DNA of 64,000 nt from Cynocephalus volans (taxonomy: Eukaryota; Chordata; Mammalia; Dermoptera; Cynocephalidae), in assembly GCF_027409185.1 (NCBI RefSeq), contig NC_084475.1, forward strand, positions 18,310,130-18,374,129, given 5' to 3'. Positions within the stretch are counted from its first letter, which is position 1, and each line of letters starts with the position of its first letter. Below are positions 12,875 through 23,668 of the stretch, one piece after another. A program made the translations under genes and the position numbers. The notes under the pieces are model-generated. The model ran no database searches. It worked only from the letters and a program-made list of their open reading frames with translations, and was not told the DNA's origin.

Positions 12875-14687
12875 TATTTATTTATTTTTAGCTCCCACCA
12901 GTAAATGAGAACATGTGGTATTTCTCTTTCTGTGCCTGACTTGTTTCACTTAATATAATTCTCTCAAGGTCCATCCATGTTGTTGCAAATGGCAGTATTT
13001 CATTCATTTTTATAGCTGAGTAGTATTCCATTGTGTAGATGTACCACATTTTCCCTATCCACTCAGCCGATGATGGACATTTGGGCTGGTTCCAACTCTT
13101 GGCTATCGTAAAGAGTGCTGCGACGAACATTGGGGAACAGGTATACCTTCGACTTGATGATTTCCATTCCTCTGGGTATATTCCCAGCAGTGGGATAGCC
13201 GGGTCATATGGCAGATCTATCTGCAATTGTTTGAGGAACCTCCATACCATTTTCCATAGAGGCTGCACCATTTTGCAGTCCCACCAACAATGTATGAGAG
13301 TTCCTTTTTCTCTGCAACCTCGCCAGCATTTATCATTCAGAGTCTTTTGGATTTTAGCCATCCTAACTGGGGTGAGATGGTATCTCAGTGTAGTTTTGAT
13401 TTACATTTCCCGGATGCTGAGTGATGTTGAGCATTTTTTCATATGTCTGTTGGCCATTTGTATATCTTCCTTAGAGAAATGCCTGCTTAGCTCTTTTGCC
13501 CATTTTTTAATTGGGTTGCTTGTATTTTTCTTGTAAAGTTGTTTGAGTTCCTTGTGTATTCTGGATATTAATCCTTTGTCAGATGTATATTTTGCAAATA
13601 TTTTCTCCCACTCTGTTGATTGTCTTTTAACTCTGTTAATTGTTTCTTTTGCTGTGCAGAAGCTCTTTAGTTTGATATAATCCCATTTGTTTATTTTTCC
13701 TTTGGTTGTGTGTGCTTTTGGGGTCGTATTCATGAAGTCTCTGTCCAGTCCTACTTCCTGAAGTGTCTCTCCTATGTTTTCTTTAAGAAGTTTTATTGTT
13801 TCAGGGTTTATATTTAATTCTTTAATCCATTTTGAGTTGACTTTAGTGTATGGTGAAAGGTATGGGTCTAGTTTCATTCTCCTGCATATTGATATCCAGT
13901 GCTCCCAGCACCATTTGCTAAAGAGGCAGTTTCTTCCCCAGTGTATAGGCTTGGTGCCTTTGTCAAAGATCAGATAGCTGTAGGTGTGTGGGTTGATTTC
14001 TGGATTCTCTATTCTATTCCATTGATCAGTGTGTGTGTTTTTATGCCAGTACCATACTGTTTTGGTTATTATAGCTTTGTAGTATAGTTTAAAGTCAGGT
14101 AGTATTATGCCTCCAGCTTTATTTTTTTTGCTCAGCGTTGCTTTGCCTATGCATGGTCTTTTGTTATTCTATGTAAATGTCTGGATAGTTCTTTCCATTT
14201 CTGAGAAAAATGTCATTGGAATTTTGATGGGGATTGCATTAAATTTGTATATCACTTTGGGTAGTATGGACATTTTCACTATGTTGATTCTTCCAATCCA
14301 AGAGCATGGGATATCTTTCCATCTTCTTGTATCCTCTCTAATTTCTCTCAGCAGTGGTTTGTAGTTCTCCTTATAGAGATTTTTCACATCCTTGGTTAAC
14401 TCAATTCCTAAGTATTTTAATTTTTGGTGGCTATTGTAAATGGGCAGGCTTTCTTGATTTCTCTTTCTGCATGTTCACTATTGGAAAATAGAAATGCTAC
14501 TGATTTTTGTGTGTTGATTTTGTATCCTGCTACTGTGCTGAAGTCATTTATCACCTCCAGGAGTTTTTTTGTAGAGGCTTTAGGCTGTTCGATATATAGG
14601 ATCATGTCATCTGCAAACAGGGACAGTTTGACTTCATCTTTTCCAATCTGGATGCCCTTTATTTCCTTCTCGACTGAGTTACTTTTT
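12574..14687 (-). mobile_element. L1 LINE, 5'-truncated, with 16-bp target duplications
   Basis: The insertion sits inside a TNRC6C intron in antisense orientation. A perfect duplication, gactgagttacttttt, flanks it at 12574-12589 and 14672-14687. The poly-T on the left is the reversed 3' tail. Minus-strand frames at 12888-13361, 13401-13877, 14169-14387 and 14417-14605 are segments of the ORF2 C-terminal half, broken by stops and frameshifts. The 5' truncation lies just upstream of the reverse transcriptase FADD motif, at about 14610. A (TG)n run at 12840-12869 lies in its 3'UTR. Confidence 0.93.
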
Positions 14688-14900
14688 AAAAGTCAATGCA
14701 CTAAAAAATTTTGGTAAGACGTTTATCCTTTTGAAAAAGGTTTGTGCCTCCGTAATATATTTCAACAAAAGTATTAGGAGACCAAGTGTTTTAGCCAATT
14801 TCTCTTTTTTCTTTCTTTCTTTTTTTAACTAATATCAGGAAGTTGAACCATTTGTTGAAGGTTTCTTACAATATCTCAACTATTTTCTTCCTGTTGACAG

Positions 14901-14984
14901 GCATACCAACGTTTACAAATCCAGCAGCAGATGCTACAGGCCCAGCGTAATGTCTCTGGACCGCTGAGACAACAGGAGCAGCAA
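14901..14984 (+). CDS. TNRC6C: TNRC6C exon: Gln-rich coiled segment
   Basis: Acceptor ctgttgacag, donor caa/gtaggt. The exon encodes AYQRLQIQQQMLQAQRN then SGPLRQQEQQ. The residue pattern suggests an amphipathic helix with many glutamines, continuing in the next exon. Confidence 0.93.
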
Positions 14985-15254
14985 GTAGGTGTCACCCACA
15001 TTGTTGTCTGTCATTAGCTTTAATTTTTCCTGATAGGAGAGACATTAATTGATGAACTATTAGATTGTCATTTATTTTGCTATAACTGAGCCTCCCTTTT
15101 GAAAAGTCCCGAGATCAGCTAGCTTTGGGAGAACGTTCGCCCAGCCAATGGTAGCCTGGGTGTGAAAACAGTGGAGAATGCACTTTTATCTGTAGACAAG
15201 CCATGCACACCACTTCCCTCTTGGCTAAAGTGTGCATATGTCTCCACCTGCCAG

Positions 15255-15495
15255 GTTGCACGCACAATCACTAATCTGCAGCAGCAGATCCAGCAGCACC
15301 AGCGCCAGCTGGCCCAGGCCCTGCTCGTGAAGCAGCCGCCACCACCGCCACCCCCGCCGCACCTGTCTCTGCACCCCTCTGCAGGCAAATCGGCCATGGA
15401 CAGCTTCCCCCCTCACCCCCAAGCTCCCGGCCTACCTGACCTGCAGACCAAAGAGCAGCAGTCTTCACCCAACACCTTTGCTCCTTACCCTCTTG
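15255..15495 (+). CDS. TNRC6C: TNRC6C exon: Q-rich, polyproline and linker
   Basis: The exon follows ccacctgccag and ends cttg/gtgagt. It encodes VARTITNLQQQIQQHQRQLA, a run of eight prolines after KQ, then HLSLHPSAGKSAMDS and ends PNTFAPYPL. It stops one base into an Ala codon completed by the next exon. The proline run is encoded by mixed CCA/CCG/CCC codons rather than a pure trinucleotide repeat. Confidence 0.94.
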
Positions 15496-16365
15496 GTGAG
15501 TCTCCATGGTCTTAAATGGCCACACCAGGTAGAGGGTGTGTCTGATGTCCACATGTGATGACCAGGACTGAACTTCATTGGTCGGAATGACTGGCCAGTA
15601 CTGAAACAACTTGTCAGAAATGTGGTTCCAGACAAAATCCTAGTAGGTATCTCGAGGCTTCTTAATAAAGGAACAACACTGACTTGCCTTCTGCAGAGCA
15701 GGAGTTTTGCTACTACCATAAGTACTTTCAGTATAAAGTCTTTTAAAGCAATACCAGTGACAGCCCCCCAAATTATCTCATTTGCATTGTGCACTTTCCA
15801 ATATGCAGAGTTTATTTCATTCCTGGTTTGCTGTATATATTCTTCACCAGCCACTATCCTCCAGCCTGAACTGCAGAAAAGAGTTTATAACAGTTTTGCA
15901 AGTAAAAGCGTTCAGGTTTATATCAATCAGGCACTTGTTAAAAAGCAATGGTTGTTCATACAACTCCTAGTACAGAATGTGACTTGTATAGTCAACCAAA
16001 TCAACATGTATTCATTGAACACGTATTTTGTGGGAACACACTCGGCACATGAAACTCACAGGTCAGTAGACAACCTGGTGCCTGCCTTCAAGGTCAGACA
16101 GGCAGGTCAGGAGAAGTTACATAATTGAAAGACAGTACAAAAGAAATACCACCAGTAGGTATAGATTAGTAAATCGATTCTACATGGACTAATTTGCTGT
16201 AAGAATCCAGACGGTAGTAAAAGCACTTCAGGCTTGTCTGTTGATTGCTGTTAGTCTGTAAATATGGGACAAAGGGAATCAGTAACTTGGAAAATACATC
16301 TCCAGAGGGGCAAGAGCCAGTTGAGTGATAGTGAATTTCTACCAGCTGATAATATCCATTTATAT
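15496..16365 (+). other. TNRC6C intron segment without an identified gene
   Basis: Open frames of 168 codons (15622-16128, plus) and 129 codons (15465-15854, minus) overlap here. I recognise neither, and neither has exon borders. A retrocopy is possible but unsupported. Confidence 0.3.
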
Positions 16366-17602
16366 AAAACTACAGGTTGGGTACCCCTTTCTCCCCATCC
16401 TCGCCAACATTTGTTGTTCTCTGTCTTGACGATAATACCAGTCTAACTGGGGTGAGCTGATATTTCACTGTGGGTTTGTTTTGCATTTCCCTGGCGTTGA
16501 GTGATGTTGAGCATTTTCTCATGTGTCTGTTGTCCACTTGTATATCTTCCTTTGAGAAATGCCTATTCAGCTTCTTTGCCCATTTTTTAATTGGATTTCT
16601 TTTTTTTTTTTTTTTTTACTGTTAAGTTGTGAGTTCCTTGTATATTCTGGATATTAATCCTTTGTCGGATGCATAATTTGCAAATATTTTCTACCACTCT
16701 ATAAGTTGTCTTTTTGCTCTGTTAATTGTTCTTTTCCTGTCCAGAAGATTTTTAGTTTGATTAATCCTATTTGTTTATTTTTCCTTTTGTTGCCTGTGTT
16801 TTTGGAATCATATTCATAGTCTTTGCCCAGTCGTATGTCATGAAGTCTATCCCTTGTGTTTTCTTTTAGGAATTTTATAGTTTCAGATCTTTTATTTAAG
16901 TCTTTAATCCATTTTGAGTTGATTTTGGTATATGGTGAGAGATATGGGTCTAGTTTCATTCTTCTAGAGATACATATCCAGTTTTCCCAGCACCATTTAT
17001 TGAAGAGGCTGTCTTTTCCCCAGTGTATGTTCTTGGTGCCTTTGTCGAAGGTCAGTAGGCTGTAAGTTTGTGGGTTGATTCCTGGTTCTCTATTTGTTCC
17101 ATTGGTAGTGCTATGTCTCCAGCTTTACTTTTTTTTGCTGAGGATTGCTTTGGCTTCTCGAGGTCTTTTGTTGTTCCATATGAATTCTAGGATTGTTTTT
17201 TCTATTTTTGTGAAGAATGTGATTGGTATTTTGATGGGGATTGCACTGAATCCGTAGATAGCTTTGGGTAGTAGGACATTTTCACAATGTTTATTCTTCC
17301 AATCCAAGAGCATGGAATGTCTTTTCATCTTTTTGTGTCCTCTTTAATGTCTGAGCAGTGATTTGTAGTTCTCGTTGTAGACATCTTTCACCTCCCTGGT
17401 TAAATTGATTCTTAGGTATTTATTTTTTTTGGTGAGTATTGTAAATTGGCTAGCCTTCTTGATTTCTTTTTCTGCTAGTTTGTTTTTGGAGTATAAAAAC
17501 AAACTAGCCTTTCTTTCTCTTGCCTGATTGCTCTGGCTAGTACTTCCAGTACTGTGTTAAATGGGAGTGGTGAGAGTGGGCATCCTTGTCTTGCTCCCAT
17601 AA
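16366..17602 (-). mobile_element. L1 LINE fragment (older copy)
   Basis: The sequence parallels the ORF2 3' part of the L1 at 12.6-14.7 kb, for example tgagtgatgttgagcatttt and tggatattaatcctttgtc, but is more diverged and lacks some segments around 17100 and 17490. Minus-strand frames at 16699-16959 and 17125-17328 are ORF2 pieces. No target duplication was found. Confidence 0.85.
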
Positions 17603-19004
17603 GATTTTAATAAATAAAGAGGAAGCTTTCCAAATAAAGGGGAAAACTCATACAGGAGCACAAAAGAAAGGGGCCGGGCATGTTCCAGGGCCAGTTTGTA
17701 TTGGCAAGGGCCAAGCTAGTTGACTTATAAAGGGAGGGTAGAAACCAGAGGGAGAAGTTGGGAGAGATGGGTTGGTGCCAAACTGTGGAATTCGAAGCAC
17801 TCTGAAGGCCAGGCTGAAGCCTCAGTGTCACCTCATCTCACTAAATCTGTACAAGTAGAAATGAAGATACCCTATAAAGCAAAGATTGCAAGTAGGCAGC
17901 CCCTTGGTAGTAGTGCTGGACTTGCAAAGGTGTTTTGTTAGGTCTTCAGAATGTGTGTGCATGTGTGTATGCGTGTGGGTGTATAATTGCCAACATTTAA
18001 AACTTGGGAAATTTTCAAATAAAAATGGCTTTTAGCTTCTCTTGAAAACAGCTCCGTGGGTCTGCATTCCCAATGGCAATAACTGGTTGGCTCCAGTAGC
18101 CCCTGCTTATTTAGACAGGGCAGACACTGTCCAATTTGCCATAGTTCCCACCATGCCCACCTCACCTTCATTTATACTGCACACTTGACTCCTGTAGGCA
18201 TTTGAGTTTGGAGCGCCTGATTTAAAGAAGCAAAACGTTCAACACCTTGTTAGAAGTAGAGGTTCACTTTGTTTACATACAATATGATATATATGGATAT
18301 ATGGTATATATTTATGTTGTAGGAACTGCAACTGTTAGAAAAGGATCTGTTAATATTAGGTTGTCCTTCCGTTGGTTATTTCATTCCGGCTGAGCATCTG
18401 TCCTACCCATAACTTCCCATCAGGAAGTCTTTACTTCAACCTTTTTATCATCGTCCTCCTCTTCCTCATCATTCTTGATTAACCTAGCATAGTGCCGGTC
18501 ATTGGAAGATACCCCAGTACTTGCTTTTAGCTGTAAGAAATAACCCAGAGCATCAGCTCACAATTCCAGCTGGGGGCAGATGGCACCACCCACACTATTA
18601 AATTATTCAGTTCCTTGAAAGCAGTTTGATATTTCATTCATAAACTCCTTAAGAGCAGACTTTTTATTAAATTTACTAAAGGTACAATTAAGTTATCCTT
18701 ACCAATTTGTTCTATAGATGGCATTTGAGAACTCTGAAAATGTTTTTTTGACCTGGCAAGTTGATATCACAAAAGATTTTCCTAATTGTTTGGACTTAGG
18801 CTATTTTTCTGTGGACTCTGACTGAAAAACGTGAGGGCCGTGCATATGTAGCACTGAAACAAGTAAAATAAAGAGAATCATGGGTCTTACTTATTCAAAG
18901 ATCATTTATTAGCATTTTCACCTTAATTTAGGAATAATACTCCTGGAAATATATGTTGTTAAGAAGACAAAAAGTAGTTTCTCAGCAGCATTAAAGAGTT
19001 TAAG

Positions 19005-19098
19005 GGCTGGCCAGTTGCTCAGTTGGTTAGAGCATGGTGCCAAGTAACAGCAAGGTCCAGGGTTCAATCCCTGTACAAGCCAGCTGCCAAAAAAAAAG
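19005..19098 (+). mobile_element. tRNA-derived SINE (CYN-like monomer)
   Basis: This is the clearest monomer: gggctggccagttgctcagt, ggttagagcatggtgcc, ggttcaatccctgta, ccagctgcc and an A9 tail. The D-arm and T-arm spacing resembles tRNA-Ile. It is a retroposed copy with a tail, not a tRNA gene. Confidence 0.85.
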
Positions 19099-19213
19099 TT
19101 ACAGTTGAAGTATTTGGCCGTGAATGAAGACTGAGATTGATTCTCTAGGAGAGCTTTAGAACGAGATCATTTAGAGGAATGCAGGTGAATCCTAATAGCA
19201 TCTTTGTTCTTAG

Positions 19214-19381
19214 CTGGACTGAACCCAAACATGAATGTCAACAGCATGGACATGACTGGAGGTTTGTCGGTGAAGGACCCAGCTCAGTCTCAGTCACGCC
19301 TCCCTCAGTGGACACACCCCAGCTCCATGGAGAGCTTGTCCAGTGCTGCTTCTCCTCTGGATCAGAACCCGAGCAAGCATG
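19214..19381 (+). CDS. TNRC6C: TNRC6C exon: Met/Asn-rich linker
   Basis: Acceptor ttgttcttag, donor catg/gtatg. With the base carried from the previous exon it encodes AGLNPNMNVNSMDMTGGLSV, then SRLPQWTHPSSMES and DQNPSKH. It ends one base into a Gly codon. Part of the silencing region between the Q-rich segment and PAM2. Confidence 0.94.
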
Positions 19382-20074
19382 GTATGTATTGGCCAGAATG
19401 CCCACAGCGGGGTTACTATTGGTTTACCAATTGACTATCCCATTTAATAGCATATTCTTTCTATATATTTATAAGAATTCATGCTGGAAGGAAAATAAAA
19501 AAATATGCCATTCCATTACAGAGTGTATGAGATCTCAACTAGTCAGTGACCAAACCTCTTGAACCTTGGCCATCAGATCTTAGCTACAAATCTGTAAATA
19601 ATTGAAAATACCCCAGGACAGCAAAGAATAGAAGTCAGAGCCTGTGTACTTTTTATTTATTTATGTCTCTATCTGTCAACAAAACAATTGAGGCTACTGA
19701 AAAGAAATTGTTTTCTGTTAAATGGTAAAAGACAAATAGAAAAACAAATTCTTAGAAAGGAGGAAGAAGCAGAACTACTAACCATGGGAGGGAGTGTCAC
19801 TACCATGGGTTAAATTTAGTTCTGAACTTCCTGGTAGCATAAACAGCAAAGGAAATTGAGTAGATTATATAATTTTCTCATGTCTGCCTCGATCTAAAAA
19901 AAACAAAGAAAGAAAAACAATAAAAGTGAAAAGAAAATTCTTCCTAGTGGTTAATGCTACAAGATTATCACATGATGCCTGGGCACTTCCCTTGGCAGGA
20001 GAGAGCTCAGTCCTCTGTGGCTGGTGGTTTTGGTCTGTATAAATTTAGTCCTAGTTTGTTCTTCCATAGTAAGG

Positions 20075-20483
20075 TGTTTTAGTCCATTTTGTGTTGCTAT
20101 AACAGAATACCTGAGACTGGGTAACGTATAAGGAAAAGAGGTTTATTTGGCTTACGATTCTGGGACAGTTGCATCTGGCATGGGCCTCAGGCTGCTTCTA
20201 CTCGTGGTGGAAAAGCAGCAAGCAGCTAGCGGGTACAAGCAGATCACATGGCAAGAGAGGAAGCACGAGAGAGAGAGAGGAGGTGCCAGGGACTTATATA
20301 CAACAAGCTCTCGTGGGAACTAATAGAGCGAGAACTCACTCACTACCCCTTCTCCCCCAGGGAGAGCATTAATCCATTCATGAGGGATCCACCCCCCTGA
20401 CTCAGTCAGTTTCCAACACTGCTACATTGGGGATCAGATTTCCACACGAGTTTTGGAGAGGACAACATATCCAAACTCCATCA
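20075..20483 (-). repeat. MST-like LTR (3' LTR of the minus-strand element)
   Basis: The LTR includes gaactcactcactacccc and cattggggatcagatttcc (plus-strand reading), which match MST-type LTR blocks. It differs from its partner by scattered substitutions and small indels. Confidence 0.88.
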
Positions 20484-20648
20484 TTCTGTCCCCGGCCCCC
20501 CAAAATTCATATTCCTCTCACATACAAAATATAATCATTCCATCCCAACAGTCCCAAAAGTCTTAGCTTGTTCCAGCACCAGCTTAAAAGTCCAAAGTCT
20601 CCTCTGAGTCCAAAAGCAAAAGTCCTTCCAGCTGTGAGCCTGTAGAAA

Positions 20649-21587
20649 TCAAAACCAAATGTATATACTACCAGGATACAATGGTGGAACGGGAATTGGG
20701 TATACATTCCCATTCCAGCACGGAGGAATAGGCCAGAAGAAAGGAGAAACAGGCCCCAAACAAGTCCAAAACCCAGCAGGACAGACATTAAATCTTAAAG
20801 CTCCAAAACAATCTTCTTTGACTCTAACTCCTACATCCTGGGTGCAGTTGGACATCTGGGTCCCCAAAGCATCAGGCAGCCTTGTTCCCACAGCTTTGCC
20901 AGGCAGAGCCCACTGGCCCACGCTGGTGCCCGTGGCTTTTCCAGGCCTGCGTTGCATGTTACCAGTGGCCCCAAAGTTCTGGGGTCCTGGCAGCAGCCCT
21001 GCTGCATTGTCTCTACTAAACAATTCCCTGGTGGGGGCTCTCTGTGGGGACTCTGACCCCACTTTCCTGCTTGGCATTGGTCTAGTAGATGTCCTCTGCA
21101 GTGGATCCGCCCCTGTGGCAGGTCTCTGCCTGGGCGCCCAGGCTTTTCCATACATCCTCTGGAATCTGGGTGGAGGCTGCCACGCCTCCACTGCTCTCAC
21201 GTCCTGCTGGCCTGCAGACTTAACACAATGTGGGCGCCACCAAGGTTTCAGGCTTCTACTCTCCATGGCTGCTGCATGAACCACACTTGGGGCTGCTCCA
21301 GCCAGAGCACCTGGGATGCAAAGAGCAGGATCCCAAGGGCAGCTGTGCCCCAGGTCTGTCCTCCGGGATAACTCAGTCCTTCTAGGCCTCAGCGTCTGTG
21401 ATGGGTGGGGCACACTTCCAGACTTCGGAAATGCCTGCGGAGCTTTTCTCTCATTGTCTTGGCTCTTAGCATCTGGGTGCTTCACTGCCAAGGTAATGTC
21501 TTTAGCAACCAGTTTATCTGCTTCACCCTTCCATTGTTCTCCTGCTCTCCACTTCGTTACTGCATGGCCAGGCTGCAAATTTTCCAA
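20649..21587 (-). pseudogene. MaLR internal open frame, 312 codons
   Basis: A continuous minus-strand frame fills the part of the MaLR internal region next to the 3' LTR. It is rich in Pro, Arg, Gly and Trp and shows no retroviral catalytic motif. MaLR internal regions are known to hold a decayed gag-like frame, so this is most simply a leftover of that. A 206-codon frame also runs on the opposite strand, so base composition alone may keep both strands open. Confidence 0.45.
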
Positions 21588-22075
21588 ATCTTTATGCTCT
21601 GCTTCCCTTTTAAATTCTGGATTTATGTCATGCCTTTACTGCCATAACTCAGAGTAGGCTGTTACAAGTAGCCATGCAGCATTCTTAATGCTTTGCTGCT
21701 TAGAAATTTCTTTTGCCAAATGCTCTGGTTCACAACTCTTAAGTCCCACCTTCCACAAAGTCCAAGGGCATGGACACAATGCAGCCAAATTCCTTGCTAT
21801 GGTGTAGCAAAGGTGATCTTTTGTCCAATTCCCAATAAGTTCCTCATTGCTATCTGAGACCTCATTATCCGCATGGCCTTTACTGTTCACATTTCTATCA
21901 GCATTCTGCTTTCTATCACATAAGTCTCTAAGACATTCCAAACTTTCCCTCATCTTTCTGTCTTCTTCTGAGTCCTCCAAACTCCTACAACCTTTGTCCA
22001 TTACCCAGCTCCAAAGATGCATCCACATTTTCAGGTATCTGTATAGCAACACCCCACTCCTTGGTACCAATTTTC

Positions 22076-22485
22076 TGTTTTAGCCCGTTTTGTGTTGCTA
22101 TAACAGAAATACCTGAGACTGGGTAATTTATAAGAAAAGAGGTTTATTTGACTTACGATTCTGGGACAGCTGCATCTGGCATGGGCCTCAGGCTGCTTCT
22201 ACTCTTGGCGTGAAAGCGGCAGGCAGCTGGCAGGTACAAGCAGATCACATGGTGAGAGAGGAAGCAAGAGAAAGAGAGAGGAGGTGCCAGGGTCCTTATA
22301 TACCACAAGCTCTTGTGCGAACTAATAGAGCGAGAACTCACTCACTACCCCTCCTCCCCCAGGGAGAGCATTAATCCATTCATGAGGGATCCTCCCCCAT
22401 GACTCAATCAGTTTCCAACACTGCCACATTGGGGATCAGACTTCGGCATGAGTTTTGGAGGGGACAACACATCCAAACTCCATCA
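22076..22485 (-). repeat. MST-like LTR (5' LTR of the minus-strand element)
   Basis: The partner of 20075-20483 in the same orientation. It borders the ttggtaccaatttt internal start and is followed on the right by the taagg target copy. Confidence 0.88.
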
Positions 22486-22834
22486 TAAGGGCAGCAGACT
22501 AGAGAGAGGGAAGGACACAGAGGCAACAGTAAATTTGATAGCTGAGTTGTCCCCAAAAAGGTTTATTATGGACAGCTTCCTGTGGCACAGATATCCGTTT
22601 TATGAAGATTTCCAACTTGACAAACTAAAATGATTCTTCAAGAGTTTTGGTCTTTCAAGGGCAAAGTTTGGGCAAACTGAAACAGTCACTGATTATTGGA
22701 GAACCATGGACACACCGAGTCTTACAATTCATGTCACTTTGAAAAGGACAAGGCATAGGACCCGGAAGGGAAGACTCTCAGGATCTCAAGTGGGGAGTAT
22801 TCACTCAGCTCTTTGTTTCCTGTTGTTGCCATAG

Positions 22835-23026
22835 GTGCTATCCCTGGAGGTCTAAGCATTGGGCCTCCAGGTAAGTCCTCCATGGATGACTCCTATGGCC
22901 GGTACGATTTAATCCAGAACAGTGAGTCACCAGCCAGTCCTCCCGTAGCTGTTCCCCATAGCTGGTCACGTGCCAAATCTGACAGTGATAAAATCTCAAA
23001 TGGCTCCAGCATCAACTGGCCCCCAG
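22835..23026 (+). CDS. TNRC6C: TNRC6C exon: first half of PAM2
   Basis: The exon follows gttgttgccatag and ends ccccag/gtaag. It reads GAIPGGLSIGPPGKSSMDDS through HSWSRAKSDSDK to NGSSINWPP. An internal gtaagt after GPPG is read through, because the family sequence continues in frame. The last residues start the PAM2 motif that binds the MLLE domain of cytoplasmic PABP. Confidence 0.94.
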
Positions 23027-23524
23027 GTAAGACCCTGCAACATTTCTGTGCAACAGCAGATCAGAACACGCTCCAGGTCTGAGAAGAGTGGTCAGGCCTG
23101 AGAGGAACCAGAATCTGAGCTAAGGAATTTGGAAGTATTAAGTCAATAGCTTTGGTATTTTCATTGGAAATCCATTTGTCAGATCGGTTCAGGGTATTGT
23201 TGGTGTATCAAATGTTTTTCTGTAGCCCCTTAGTTCAGTATAAGGAGTGGAAGGATGTAGCAGGGAGACTGGGCAATTTTACTATATTCCATCTGTAAAA
23301 TTGTTCAGACCCTGTATGAAAACTATCTTAATGTGGTAGCTATAATACCTGGTTCTAGTTTGTTCCAAAGAATTGATTGATTTAATGAAAGAGAGTCTAA
23401 AGAGTGCTTCTTATTTTAATTAGCAGATTATAAAAATGTCCACAAATAGGTAAAAAAAATGAATGTTAGGAAGCAATGCGAAGGTGCTCTACTATGTGGC
23501 TTCTCATTTGGTTCCCATAAACAG

Positions 23525-23668
23525 AATTCCATCCTGGAGTTCCATGGAAAGGACTTCAGAATATTGACCCCGAGAATGACCCTGATGTCACTCCTGGCAG
23601 TGTCCCCACTGGGCCTACCATTAATACCACCATCCAGGATGTCAACCGCTACCTCCTCAAGAGTGGAG
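23525..23668 (+). CDS. TNRC6C: TNRC6C exon: second half of PAM2
   Basis: Acceptor cataaacag, donor ggag/gtgagg. With the preceding exon it gives [17 protein letters not shown], a PAM2 core with its Phe and Trp positions present, then [16 protein letters not shown] and [15 protein letters not shown]. The PAM2 core is split by the intron between P and E. Confidence 0.95.

Larger units (their letters stand above)
20075..22485 (-). mobile_element. Complete MaLR element (MST-like) with two LTRs
   Basis: Two LTRs of about 410 bp in the same orientation (20075-20483 and 22076-22485) bracket about 1.6 kb of internal sequence. On the minus strand each LTR starts TGATGGAGTTTGGAT and ends near GGACTAAAACA or its variant. 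The flanks carry a 5-bp target duplication, taagg (20070-20074 and 22486-22490). Just inside the 5' LTR the internal region starts near TTGGTACCAAGGAGTGGGG, like THE1/MST internal sequence. MaLR elements are non-autonomous ERVL relatives. The element sits antisense in a TNRC6C intron. Confidence 0.9.

Noticed and set aside
15465..16128. Overlapping 168- and 129-codon frames in a TNRC6C intron
   Set aside because: No recognised family, exon border or poly(A) tail. Frames on both strands suggest chance, though an old retrocopy cannot be excluded.
22871..22876. Splice donor gtaagt inside the exon at 22835-23026
   Set aside because: The family sequence continues in frame past it (GPPGKSSMDDS), so it is probably not used in the main transcript.
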